Origin: Bacillota bacterium | Lineage (GTDB): Bacteria; Bacillota; Negativicutes; DSM-13327 | NCBI GenBank assembly: GCA_017889585.1 | Contig: JAGFZX010000017.1 | Span: 19,240-83,239 of the forward strand | Direction of reading: 5' to 3' | Length of the DNA: 64,000 bases | Shown here: positions 26,112 to 35,170 of the stretch, piece by piece | How positions within the stretch are numbered: the first letter of the stretch is position 1 | How the letters are laid out: each line of letters begins with the position of its first letter | Position numbers and translations under genes: made by a program | The notes under the pieces: generated by a model | Seen by the model: only the letters and a program-made list of their open reading frames with translations | What the model was told of the DNA's origin: nothing | Database searches by the model: none

Positions 26112-27494
26112 TTAACACTCTCCCACTAACTTACCAGGATTTAAAATCAAGTTAGGATCAAGTGTGCGTTTGATCGATCTCATAACATTCATGGACACTG
26201 CACCGTGTTGGTTTTCCATCCAAGGAAGTTTACCAAGACCGATACCATGTTCACCGCTTAATGTACCGCCAAGGGCAATCGCAGTTTTAAACATTTCATC
26301 CATTGCTAGGTATACACGTTTCATTTCCTCGGCATCTCTGATATCGCAAACAATAGTAGGGTGCATATTGCCATCTCCAGCATGACCAAATGTTCCGATC
26401 GTAACATTGTGTTTTTGAGCAGCAGCACTTACAGCACGTAGGAAATCAGGTACTTTGTTCCGAGGCACGGTAGCATCTTCCACAAAAGTTGTCGGACGGA
26501 GCTTGGCGAGTGCCGGCAAGGCAGCACGGCGAGCAGCCCATAATTTATCGCGTTCGGCATCATCCTTAGCAATTTGCACAGTAGCAGCGTTATTTGATTT
26601 AAGAACAGTCATAACTTTGGCAGCTTCTTGTTCGACAACAGTAGGATTACCGTCAACTTCAATAAGCAGTATGGCCTGGGCAGCTAATGGTAGACCGATT
26701 TTCATATAATCTTCTACTGTACGAATCGTAGCGTTATCCATAATTTCTAAGGTAGCAGGGATGATTTTGGCGGCAATGATCCCGGAAACAGCTTTGCCAG
26801 CATCATCTAGGTCGTTAAATATTGCCATCATGGCTTTCTTTGCTTCTGGTGCAGGTACAAGTTTAGCAATAATTTTGGTGATGACACATAATGTGCCTTC
26901 AGAGCCAGTAAATAGTTTGGTCATGTCATAACCGGAAACATCTTTTACATTTTTCCCGCCAGTATTCATGATATCGCCGTTAGCGAGGACTACTTCTAGA
27001 CCCATAACATAATGCTTGGAAACTCCATATTTTAGGCCTCGCAGACCACCGGCATTCTCACATACTGTGCCACCTAAGGTTGCAGTTGCGACTGTACCTG
27101 GATCTGGTGGATAGATAAGACCAGATACGGCAACAGTGCTATTTAAATCGGCAACAATAACACCAGGTTCTGCTACTGCTACCAGGTTTTCTAAGTCTAT
27201 TTCCACAATTTTATTGAAACGTGTCATGAGCAGTACAATTCCACCCTTGGTAGGAACACAGCCTGCACTAAGATTGGTACCTGAACCCCGCGGATAAACA
27301 GGTATTTTATTAGCGTTAGCAAGTTTCATAATTTGTGAAACTTCATTGGTATTGGCAGGAGTAACTACGGCATCTGGCATATGAGCATGGCCTGGTGTTG
27401 CATCATAGGAATAAGAAAATAAATCCTCAGTACTGGTCATGACATTGTCCTCGCCGACAATCTTCTTTAAGGCATCGATATGGTTTTGTTGCAT
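26112..27494 (-). CDS. glcD: FAD-linked 2-hydroxyacid oxidase/dehydrogenase (GlcD-like)
   Basis: The product is 460 aa. The PCMH-type FAD domain (residues about 35-215; YPRGSGTNLSAGCVPTKGG and ENAGGLRGLKYG) is followed by an FAD-oxidase C-terminal domain ending near GTLSGEHGIGLGKLPW. It is the catalytic subunit that oxidises glycolate, D-lactate or a similar acid. GlcF follows immediately. A two-component system is split around the pair and probably controls it. The promoter should lie in the 203-base gap to the regulator at 27698. Confidence 0.93.
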   Translation of the reverse strand: MQQNHIDALKKIVGEDNVMTSTEDLFSYSYDATPGHAHMPDAVVTPANTNEVSQIMKLANANKIPVYPRGSGTNLSAGCVPTKGGIVLLMTRFNKIVEIDLENLVAVAEPGVIVADLNSTVAVSGLIYPPDPGTVATATLGGTVCENAGGLRGLKYGVSKHYVMGLEVVLANGDIMNTGGKNVKDVSGYDMTKLFTGSEGTLCVITKIIAKLVPAPEAKKAMMAIFNDLDDAGKAVSGIIAAKIIPATLEIMDNATIRTVEDYMKIGLPLAAQAILLIEVDGNPTVVEQEAAKVMTVLKSNNAATVQIAKDDAERDKLWAARRAALPALAKLRPTTFVEDATVPRNKVPDFLRAVSAAAQKHNVTIGTFGHAGDGNMHPTIVCDIRDAEEMKRVYLAMDEMFKTAIALGGTLSGEHGIGLGKLPWMENQHGAVSMNVMRSIKRTLDPNLILNPGKLVGEC

Positions 27495-27697
27495 CTTTTA
27501 TATACTCCTTTACTTCTAAAATTGGGAAACTAAGTCAAATGTGCAAAAAATAACAATCTTGACTAGGGAAAATAAGAATAATACTAGTTGTATTTTCACT
27601 TAAATGGAGATAGATGTAAATCAGGTATATACAGTAAAGTGTAGTAGGGGCGTGTCCTACAAATTTGTAGGGTATAGCCTTACGCTTGGCAAGAAAA

Positions 27698-28354
27698 CTA
27701 TAGAGCTATTAAGTTATATTGAATGGCGTAATTCACTAGGTCGGATTTCTTATGGATATTTAGTTTATGCATAATACGTGAACGATATGTATCAATTGTT
27801 TTTGGGCTAAGGGATAACAGTTTAGCAATTTCGCTATTGGTATGACCATGAGCTAAAAATCGCAGTACTTCTCGTTCCCTAGTACTTAAGATTTTATATG
27901 GGCTTTGTTGATCTGATACATCAGTGCTGGTATAAAGTATGCTATTTAATAATGATTGGGACAGAGCCTCATTCAGATATTTTTTACCTGTATGAATTTT
28001 GATAATACATTCCATAAGCTCGGTATCAGCTGATTTTTTTAGTACATAGCTATTGGCTCCTGAACGCATGACTTCTGTGATGTATTCTTCGTCATCATAC
28101 ATGGTTAATACTAATATCGGGCACGTTAGACCGCGAGACCTAATTTCTTTTATACAATCAATACCGTTCATATCTGGCATGGATAAATCAAGTAACAAAA
28201 CATTCGGCTTAAGAGTTTCCACCATTTCGATAGCCTGAAAGCCATTTTCTGCTTCACCAATGACTTCAAATTGGGGAGAACTGTTGAGGAGGGACTTGAG
28301 CCCGGAGCGCAAAACAGCGTGGTCATCAGCTAGGACAATACGAATTTTATTGAT
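27698..28354 (-). CDS. NarL/FixJ-type response regulator, apparently using an ATC start
   Basis: The product is 218 aa. The receiver domain has DD at residues 10-11, phosphoacceptor Asp56 (LLLDLSMPD), Thr in LVLTMYDD and Lys in VLKKSA. The C-terminal LuxR-type DNA-binding domain has LSTREREVLRFLAHGHTNSEIA. The essential N-terminal strand (KIRIVLADDHAVLRSG) lies upstream of any ATG, GTG or TTG in frame. The only plausible initiation site is ATC at 28354, seven bases after AAAGGGGG. A start at TTG 28312 would delete the acidic pair. It probably works with the kinase at 23523 on glcD-glcF. Confidence 0.88.
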   Translation of the reverse strand: MNKIRIVLADDHAVLRSGLKSLLNSSPQFEVIGEAENGFQAIEMVETLKPNVLLLDLSMPDMNGIDCIKEIRSRGLTCPILVLTMYDDEEYITEVMRSGANSYVLKKSADTELMECIIKIHTGKKYLNEALSQSLLNSILYTSTDVSDQQSPYKILSTREREVLRFLAHGHTNSEIAKLLSLSPKTIDTYRSRIMHKLNIHKKSDLVNYAIQYNLIAL

Positions 28355-28594
28355 AAAAAGACCCCCTTTGCGATAGTAACAGAAATCTACTATATAAATG
28401 TAACATATTTGAAATGCAGAGTAAAATAGTAATGACCAAGGCGGAATAGCTGTTTTACCTACAGGTATTGCTTGGGCTATAAAAATATTTGTAAGTTTTT
28501 GATGTTTTTCAAATAATCAGTAAGTTGTAGGCAGGATTAGTATAAGCTTTCATAGAATATAAATATTATTATGTAATGATGAGGTGGTAGGATC

Positions 28595-30616
28595 ATGATT
28601 GCAAGTGATTTGTATTATCTAATGCTGTTATTGTTTAGTGCAGGTGTAGTGTCGGTTTTTTTTACTAGAAGTAATGCGAAACTTACAAATTATATTGCAC
28701 ATAGTATTGCGCTCATGGGCTCTGCCGCGGCGATACTATGTGCAATTTTTATTTTTATACAGGGCAAGGTGGTCGTTGCCTTGCCTGTGGTGTTGCCATT
28801 TGGTCCCATAGGCACAAGTATTGATTATTTATCAGCCTATTTTTTGCTGATTGTTGGGGTGGTAGGTGCAGCTACCAGCATCTATGCCTATGGCTATAGC
28901 CGGGAATATTATAATTGTCGCCTGCCTCTAATGGCAGGTTTGTATAATGTTTTTTTATTGTCTATGGTGCTAGTATTTACAGTGAGTCATGTGGTAGCCT
29001 TTATTATTGCGTGGGAAGTCATGAGCACCGTATCTTTTTTATTGGTCAATCACGAATATGAGAAAAAAGTAAGTACTCGAGCTGCTTATATTTATATTGT
29101 AATGACACATATTGGGACTATTTTTATTATCACTGCATTTTTATTGTTAGCAACCGGGGCTGGCAGTATGGATTTTAGTCAGTTAAAAGGCAGTTTAGTC
29201 AGTGAAAATTCGAGAAATATCATTTTCCTATGCGTTCTAATCGGTTTTGGTACAAAAGCTGGGATGGTTCCTTTGCATATCTGGTTACCACGGGCTCATC
29301 CTGCTGCTCCTAGTCATGTTTCTGCTTTAATGTCTGGCGTCATGCTCAAAACAGCTATTTATGGTATGTGTCGATTTTTTCTAGAGTTTTTGGGAACAGG
29401 ACCGGTGTGGTGGGGAAACCTGATTTTAGTATTGGCGATTATTACTGCTGTTATCGGAGTGCTATATGCTTTTATTGAACATGATATTAAGCGGTTATTA
29501 GCCTATAGCAGTGTGGAAAATATTGGTATTATATTGCTGGGTATTGGCGCTGGTATGGTGTTTATGAGTAAAGAACAGCCATTCTTGGCCGGCGTGGCTT
29601 TTAGTGCCGCACTGTATCATGTTTTTAATCATGCATTATTTAAGTCCTTGTTATTCATGGGTGCTGGGGCAGTACTACAGGCAACTCATACGAAGGATAT
29701 GGAACAACTGGGCGGATTGATCAAAAAAATGCCTTATACGGCAGTATTTTGTCTAGTTAGCTCAGTTGCAATAGCGGCGTTGCCACCCTTAAATGGATTT
29801 GTAAGTGAGTGGTTGACTTTTCAGGTATTACTATTTTTACCTCAAGCGTTGGTCGGCATTACAGGCAAGGTTTTTAGTGCTTTACTAATCCCTTTATTAG
29901 GATTAACAGGGGCACTGGCAGCAGCTTGTTTTGCTACGTCCTTTGGTATTACTTTTCTCGCTAAGCCCCGCAGTAAAAAGGCAGAACAGGCAGTTGAGGC
30001 AGCGCCTTCCATGTTAGTTGCTATGGGGATGTTAGCAGGTATGTGTGTGGTTTTGGGTCTATGGCCGAGGGCCATGCTTACGATATTGAGTCAGGTGCTA
30101 GTGAGGTTTCCTAGTATTGATACCAGAGGTTTGGTTGGTTATGACTGGTATGTACTGGCCCCAGCCACAGGTCAAAGTGACGGGGGAATTTCAACGGCTG
30201 CTATTGTACTCCTCTTACTGAGTGGATTAGCTATAGCTATGCTACTACATTTCATATTTGGCAAGGAGAAAGTTGCCGTTGGTGAAACATGGACATGTGG
30301 TATTGTGCCGAATTATCATATGGAGTATACAGCTACTGGATTTTCAAAATCCATACGTATGGTGTTCAATAGTATTGTTCATCCCTACTTTGAAACTTTG
30401 ATTAATGCCAATGATAATAAATATTATGGGCGCAAGTTGTTCTACCATGTACGCATTCGATATTTATTCGTTTCAGTAGTTTATCGTCCTATTAATGAAA
30501 TCATTATTAGAGCAGCCAAATTTATGAAAAGTATTCAGACTGGCAGTGTACAATTGTATGTTGGATATATTATGGCAGTCACAGTGGTCATATTGATTTG
30601 GAGCACAGGGTGGTGA
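28595..30616 (+). CDS. hyfB: Hydrogenase-4 subunit B (NuoL/M-like antiporter subunit)
   Basis: The product is 673 aa with about 16 transmembrane segments. It belongs to the Mrp/complex I antiporter-like family, with GTKAGMVPLHIWLPRAHPAAPSHVSALMSG and the Lys/His-containing KRLLAYSSVENIG. It forms part of the membrane arm of a group 4 [NiFe] hydrogenase and should help couple proton reduction or H2 oxidation to ion movement. GAGGTGG precedes ATG 28595. It is the first gene of a six-gene operon with 4-29 base gaps. No regulatory motif was clear in the 240-base upstream gap. Confidence 0.9.
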   Translation: MIASDLYYLMLLLFSAGVVSVFFTRSNAKLTNYIAHSIALMGSAAAILCAIFIFIQGKVVVALPVVLPFGPIGTSIDYLSAYFLLIVGVVGAATSIYAYGYSREYYNCRLPLMAGLYNVFLLSMVLVFTVSHVVAFIIAWEVMSTVSFLLVNHEYEKKVSTRAAYIYIVMTHIGTIFIITAFLLLATGAGSMDFSQLKGSLVSENSRNIIFLCVLIGFGTKAGMVPLHIWLPRAHPAAPSHVSALMSGVMLKTAIYGMCRFFLEFLGTGPVWWGNLILVLAIITAVIGVLYAFIEHDIKRLLAYSSVENIGIILLGIGAGMVFMSKEQPFLAGVAFSAALYHVFNHALFKSLLFMGAGAVLQATHTKDMEQLGGLIKKMPYTAVFCLVSSVAIAALPPLNGFVSEWLTFQVLLFLPQALVGITGKVFSALLIPLLGLTGALAAACFATSFGITFLAKPRSKKAEQAVEAAPSMLVAMGMLAGMCVVLGLWPRAMLTILSQVLVRFPSIDTRGLVGYDWYVLAPATGQSDGGISTAAIVLLLLSGLAIAMLLHFIFGKEKVAVGETWTCGIVPNYHMEYTATGFSKSIRMVFNSIVHPYFETLINANDNKYYGRKLFYHVRIRYLFVSVVYRPINEIIIRAAKFMKSIQTGSVQLYVGYIMAVTVVILIWSTGW

Positions 30617-30623
30617 ATAGGTG

Positions 30624-31514
30624 ATGAATATATTATTAAGTGTTATTCAGGCTTTGGGATTGGTACTGTTGGCACCATTGGTGGCAGGAATTATCAAAAC
30701 GGCTAAAGCAGGACTGCAAAGCAGGCGAGGCCCTAGGATTTTTCAGCTTTACTTTGATTTAATTAAGCTATTGGCCAAAGATAGTGTCGTATCACCGACT
30801 GTTTCTTGGATCTTTAAGATAGCGCCATACATTTATTTTGCTGCCTCTGCCGCTGCAGCTGCGCTGGTGCCTATTGTTACTAGTCAGAGTTCGGGGGTTG
30901 GTGATTTCTTTACATTAATATATTTATTGGCACTTGGAAGGTTCTTTTTAGTACTGGCATCATTAGATGGTGGTAGCGCTTTTGGCGGTATGGGTGGGGC
31001 ACGGGAAATGTTTATCGCCATATTGGTGGAGCCGGCTCTTCTACTATCCATTCTGACTGTTGCTTCTAAAGCTCAAACAACAAATTTAGGGTTAATGGCG
31101 AGTCACGCGGCAAGCAGCTCCTTGTCCTTGGCTTATGTGTTTGCAGCTATCGCTTTTTTTATTGTATTAATTGCAGAGACTGGGCGTATTCCCGTGGATA
31201 ATCCTGATACTCATTTAGAGCTAACTATGATTCATGAAGGTATGGTTTTGGAATATTCCGGGCGTAAATTGGCCTTGATTTTTTGGGCGTCCGCAGTCAA
31301 ACAAATGATTATGATATTGTTATTTATCTTGCTGTTCTTGCCTGGTAATGTGTTTGGTAGTACTATTTTTATCGGGATAGTACTGAAAGTATTACTGGTA
31401 GCTGTTTCTATTGCGATTGCTGAGACCAGCACGAATAAAATGCGGCTTTTCAAAGTGCCCAATTTTTTAGCGGTATCCTGTTTATTGTCTTTACTGGCGC
31501 TCGTTGCACAGTAA
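30624..31514 (+). CDS. hyfC: Hydrogenase-4 subunit C (NuoH-like)
   Basis: The product is 296 aa with about eight transmembrane segments. Family hallmarks are GIIKTAKAGLQSRRGPRIFQ near the N-terminus and ETGRIPVDNPDTHLELTMIH in the last third. These correspond to the quinone-site/proton-channel loops of NuoH. The subunit anchors the peripheral hydrogenase arm to the membrane. ATG 30624 is preferred over the GTG three bases before it. Confidence 0.92.
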   Translation: MNILLSVIQALGLVLLAPLVAGIIKTAKAGLQSRRGPRIFQLYFDLIKLLAKDSVVSPTVSWIFKIAPYIYFAASAAAAALVPIVTSQSSGVGDFFTLIYLLALGRFFLVLASLDGGSAFGGMGGAREMFIAILVEPALLLSILTVASKAQTTNLGLMASHAASSSLSLAYVFAAIAFFIVLIAETGRIPVDNPDTHLELTMIHEGMVLEYSGRKLALIFWASAVKQMIMILLFILLFLPGNVFGSTIFIGIVLKVLLVAVSIAIAETSTNKMRLFKVPNFLAVSCLLSLLALVAQ

Positions 31515-31543
31515 GGAAATAGTCGTGGTGAGGAGGGTAATTT

Positions 31544-32170
31544 ATGAATATACTAACAATTTTATTGTTATTTACAACCTTATTGTTGACTAGAGTATCT
31601 GGGCTTAAAACCGCTGTGAGGATTATCGGAGTTCAGTCTTTTATGTTGGCTCTAGCATGTACAGCAGTGGGAATAGATACAGGGGAAGTACAGATATATG
31701 TTGCAGCTTTATTAACTATCATCATTAAAGCAGGTTTTTTGCCCTATGTCTTAATGAATATTGTTAGCACATTACAACAGGAACGTGAAAATCATCCTAT
31801 TTTAAATATTAATTATTCAGCAGTAACTGCTTGTATTGCTATTGTACTTTCATATGGTCTTATTGACCGGGCATTACCTGGGGCTGGTAGTCGTGATGCC
31901 CTAGCTACTGCTGTGGCTATGACTCTCATTGGGCTATTGCTCATTATAACGCGAAGACAAGCTGTCATGCAGATTATGGGAATGATTACGATGGAAAACG
32001 GTATATATTTAGTGGGATTGTCGGCGGCAAAAGGTTTTCCTTTAATTATTGAACTGGGAGTTTTCTTTGATGTATTGGTTGCGGTGATGGTGCTCGGGAT
32101 TTTGACATATCGACTGAAATTATCAGGGATGTCAACAGATACCAGCAGATTAAAAAAACTAAAGGGATGA
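31544..32170 (+). CDS. hyfE: Hydrogenase-4 subunit E (NuoK-like)
   Basis: The product is 208 aa with about six transmembrane segments and resembles HyfE/HycP-type subunits (MENGIYLVG; LGVFFDVLVAVMVLGIL). It is a NuoK-like component of the ion-translocating arm. GAGGAGGG precedes ATG 31544. No separate hyfD gene is present between hyfC and hyfE, a simpler layout than enterobacterial hydrogenase 4. Confidence 0.85.
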   Translation: MNILTILLLFTTLLLTRVSGLKTAVRIIGVQSFMLALACTAVGIDTGEVQIYVAALLTIIIKAGFLPYVLMNIVSTLQQERENHPILNINYSAVTACIAIVLSYGLIDRALPGAGSRDALATAVAMTLIGLLLIITRRQAVMQIMGMITMENGIYLVGLSAAKGFPLIIELGVFFDVLVAVMVLGILTYRLKLSGMSTDTSRLKKLKG

Positions 32171-32174
32171 TATT

Positions 32175-33644
32175 GTGGGGGATTTACTGTTTTTGGCCCT
32201 GTTTTTACCCATACTAACTGGTTTGGTATCGATTTTTCAGCCCCAAAAAGTTAGTATAGCAATAGTGAATCTAACAGGCAGTATTTTAACAAGTTCGTCT
32301 TTAGTAGCCATTGTATATAAAATTACAATGGAAGGGGCTTTTAGTTATAAAATGTTGTATGTCGATCATTTAAGTGCTGTATTACTTAGTATAGTGGCTG
32401 TATTATCATTTACGTCAATGCTATTTTCTATTTCTTATATGGAAAAAGAATTAGCAAATGGGCATATAACCTTTGAAATGCTGCATAGATATTATGTGTT
32501 GTTTAATTTATTGATTTTTACCATGATTAGTGTGTTAATTGTAGGGAATTTGGGTCTAATGTGGGTGGCTGTGGAAGCTACTACCTTGGCATCTGCTTTT
32601 TTAGTGGCTTTTTATTTTAATCATTCCGCTCTGGAGGCTGCCTGGAAATATGTAATGGTGTGTACGGTAGGAATATGTCTGGCGTTGCTGGGTACTACTC
32701 TCTTGTATTATGCTCAGGTTAGCGTGGTTGGCTCAGATTTCCAAGCACTGAGTTGGTTGGAGCTAAAAAAGATGAGTCCGGATCTTGATCCCACAATTGT
32801 TAAATTAGCCTTTGTGTTTATTTTGATCGGTTATGGGACAAAAGTGGGACTAGCGCCTATGCATACCTGGCTACCTGATGCCCACAGCCAGGCACCGTCA
32901 CCAATTAGCGCTTTGCTATCTGGCGTGGTATTAAGTTGCGCAGTATACGCTATCATGCGTAATTTAATTGTAGTACAAGCGGTTATTAATCATGAGTTTT
33001 TGCAATACTTATTGATTGGTTTTGGTGTGCTTTCTATTGCCATTGCTATTCCCTTTATCTTAGTGCAGCATGACCTTAAAAGGTTGTTGGCTTATTCTAG
33101 TGTAGAGCATATGGGAATAGTTATCTTAGGAATTGGTATTGGGACTCCCTTGGCCATTTATGGTGCTCTGCTGCATGTTATTAATCATGCAATTGCGAAA
33201 TCGGCCCTATTTTATATGGCAGGTGTGATAACGCAAGAGTATCAGACAAAACATATTGCCCGTATTCGTGGGCTAGTCAGTACCATGCCCTTTGTGGGCA
33301 CATTGTTTATCATTGCTATCCTGGCAATTACTGGAACACCACCTTTTGGTATTTTTATCAGTAAATTTATCATTATCGGGGCAGCCTTTTCTAGTGGGCG
33401 GGTACTATTAGGATCAGGCGTACTACTGTTACTTGCTGGTATTTTTGCTGGGATGATGTATTATTGCTTGTCAATGGCCTTTGGCTCTAAACCCAAATAC
33501 CGAGCTTCTAGTGTATCGATTGGCAAGCCGGCTCTTATGGCGATGGCTATTTCAGTAGGGCTCATTATTGTGACAGGATTGTATGTACCAACTTGGTTAG
33601 ACGACATGTTAACTATGGCGGCATCTATTGTAATGGGAGGGTAA
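32175..33644 (+). CDS. hyfF: Hydrogenase-4 subunit F (second antiporter-like subunit)
   Basis: The product is 489 aa with about 14 transmembrane segments, starting at GTG 32175. Antiporter-family motifs are clear: GTKVGLAPMHTWLPDAHSQAPSPISALLSG and KRLLAYSSVEHMG, plus a conserved Glu in AVEATTLAS. It is paralogous to HyfB within the same operon, giving two antiporter-like subunits in the membrane arm. Confidence 0.9.
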   Translation: MGDLLFLALFLPILTGLVSIFQPQKVSIAIVNLTGSILTSSSLVAIVYKITMEGAFSYKMLYVDHLSAVLLSIVAVLSFTSMLFSISYMEKELANGHITFEMLHRYYVLFNLLIFTMISVLIVGNLGLMWVAVEATTLASAFLVAFYFNHSALEAAWKYVMVCTVGICLALLGTTLLYYAQVSVVGSDFQALSWLELKKMSPDLDPTIVKLAFVFILIGYGTKVGLAPMHTWLPDAHSQAPSPISALLSGVVLSCAVYAIMRNLIVVQAVINHEFLQYLLIGFGVLSIAIAIPFILVQHDLKRLLAYSSVEHMGIVILGIGIGTPLAIYGALLHVINHAIAKSALFYMAGVITQEYQTKHIARIRGLVSTMPFVGTLFIIAILAITGTPPFGIFISKFIIIGAAFSSGRVLLGSGVLLLLAGIFAGMMYYCLSMAFGSKPKYRASSVSIGKPALMAMAISVGLIIVTGLYVPTWLDDMLTMAASIVMGG

Positions 33645-33648
33645 TGAT

Positions 33649-35154
33649 ATGGAATACCAAGAAATTACTGCCCGTGATTTAGCCAGCCAAGCTAAGGCAG
33701 TATGTAGTGACGGAAAATTCAACCTTACAGCCATGTTCGCCAATGATGAACGAAGTATTAATGGCTGCTTTGCTATATATTGTATTTTTGCTGGGGAGGG
33801 CATATTTAAGGGGCTTAAAGCAGTGTTAAATTCAGAGGAGAGGCTGGAATTTTCCTCATTAACGCCTTGCTTTCCGGCAGCAGCCTGGTATGAACGGGAG
33901 ATCCATGATTTATTTGGTCTTGTGCCCATTGGGCATCCCGATTTGCGCCGTCTGGTGCTACATGAAAATTGGCCACTAGGATTATACCCACTGCGCAAGG
34001 ATTTTGCGGTGGATATGCATGTACCTGAGGCGAATACTCCATATCCTATGGTCAGTGTGCATGGAGCAGGTGTCTTTGAAGTGCCTGTTGGTCCTATTCA
34101 TGCTGGCATTATTGAACCAGGGCATTTTAGATTTAGCCAGTCGGGTGAACAGATCATCAATTTGGATGCGAAACTATTTTTTACCCATAGAGGCATTGAG
34201 AAGGGGGTAGAAGGACTGCCCATTGAATTGGCCGCTTATCGTGCTGAGCGCATTTGTGGTGCCTGCAGTGTATCTCATGCCATATCTTACGCACAGGCTA
34301 TCGAAACAATGGCTCACATCCATATTCCTCCTCAAGCTGAATATCTAAGAGTGCTGGTCGCTGAACTGGAAAGGTTGTATAACCATGTGGGCGATATTGG
34401 TAATTTATGTGCAGGGGTAGGCTTTGCAGTAGGGATTAGTCATGGTTCCCGGCTAAAAGAATTATTAATGCGCTTGAATGAAAGGTTAACTGGCAATCGA
34501 TTTTTGCGGGGGATGGTCATTCCTGGTGGCGTAAGCCAGGATATATCGCCAGACTTTTCCCGGGAAATACAGAATACATTAGATAATTTGGCTGATGAGT
34601 TTGTAGAAATGATGGGATTGTTACATGATAATAGTGCCTTTCTAGACCGGGTTAATCGTACAGGCATTTTAAGCCGGCATGCTGCTCTTGATTTGGGAGT
34701 AGTCGGTGTGGCAGCCAGAGCATCAGGGATAGATAGTGATATGCGGAGAGATCATGCTTATTCCATTTATAAAAAATTAAAGTTTACAGTACCTGTACAG
34801 ACAAGTGGCGATGTAGCTGCACGGCTCTGGATTCGCGCCGATGAAGTAGAACAATCATTACAAATGATTAGGCAAATCCTTGAAGAGATGCCTGGTAGCC
34901 AAGGTGGTCTAAAAGTTGATATTCCTCAGATAAAACCTTACAGCAGCGGTTTAGGGTGGAGTGAATCAGCTCGCGGTAGTAACCTGCATTGGGTTATGGT
35001 AGGCGAGAACAATGGAATATACCGCTATGTTGTTAGGTCGGCATCGTACCCAAACTGGCCTGCTGTTACTGTCGCTTCTCCTGGCAATATTATCCCGGAT
35101 TTTCCATTGATTAATAAGAGTTTTGAATTATGCTATGCATGTCTTGATCGCTAA
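33649..35154 (+). CDS. hyfG: Group 4 [NiFe] hydrogenase large subunit (NuoC-NuoD fusion, HyfG/HycE-like) without C-terminal extension
   Basis: The product is 501 aa. Residues 1-125 are a NuoC-like domain (AAWYEREIHDLFGL). The rest is the NuoD/large-subunit domain. The proximal nickel-ligand motif RICGAC gives Cys203 and Cys206. The distal motif CYACLDR gives Cys495 and Cys498 and is followed immediately by the stop. In E. coli HycE, maturation cleaves directly after the Arg of the equivalent CxxCxxR; here the gene ends at that Arg (501), so no peptide needs removal. The Asp-Pro normally preceding the distal Cys is Glu-Leu. All four cysteines are present, arguing for a real hydrogenase. Confidence 0.92.
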   Translation: MEYQEITARDLASQAKAVCSDGKFNLTAMFANDERSINGCFAIYCIFAGEGIFKGLKAVLNSEERLEFSSLTPCFPAAAWYEREIHDLFGLVPIGHPDLRRLVLHENWPLGLYPLRKDFAVDMHVPEANTPYPMVSVHGAGVFEVPVGPIHAGIIEPGHFRFSQSGEQIINLDAKLFFTHRGIEKGVEGLPIELAAYRAERICGACSVSHAISYAQAIETMAHIHIPPQAEYLRVLVAELERLYNHVGDIGNLCAGVGFAVGISHGSRLKELLMRLNERLTGNRFLRGMVIPGGVSQDISPDFSREIQNTLDNLADEFVEMMGLLHDNSAFLDRVNRTGILSRHAALDLGVVGVAARASGIDSDMRRDHAYSIYKKLKFTVPVQTSGDVAARLWIRADEVEQSLQMIRQILEEMPGSQGGLKVDIPQIKPYSSGLGWSESARGSNLHWVMVGENNGIYRYVVRSASYPNWPAVTVASPGNIIPDFPLINKSFELCYACLDR

Positions 35155-35170
35155 GGGGGCAATGTAGGTA

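Noticed and set aside
33609..33998. Leftward 129-codon open frame opposite the start of hyfG
   Set aside because: It mirrors the strongly conserved NuoC-like domain on the plus strand and has no ribosome site or family.
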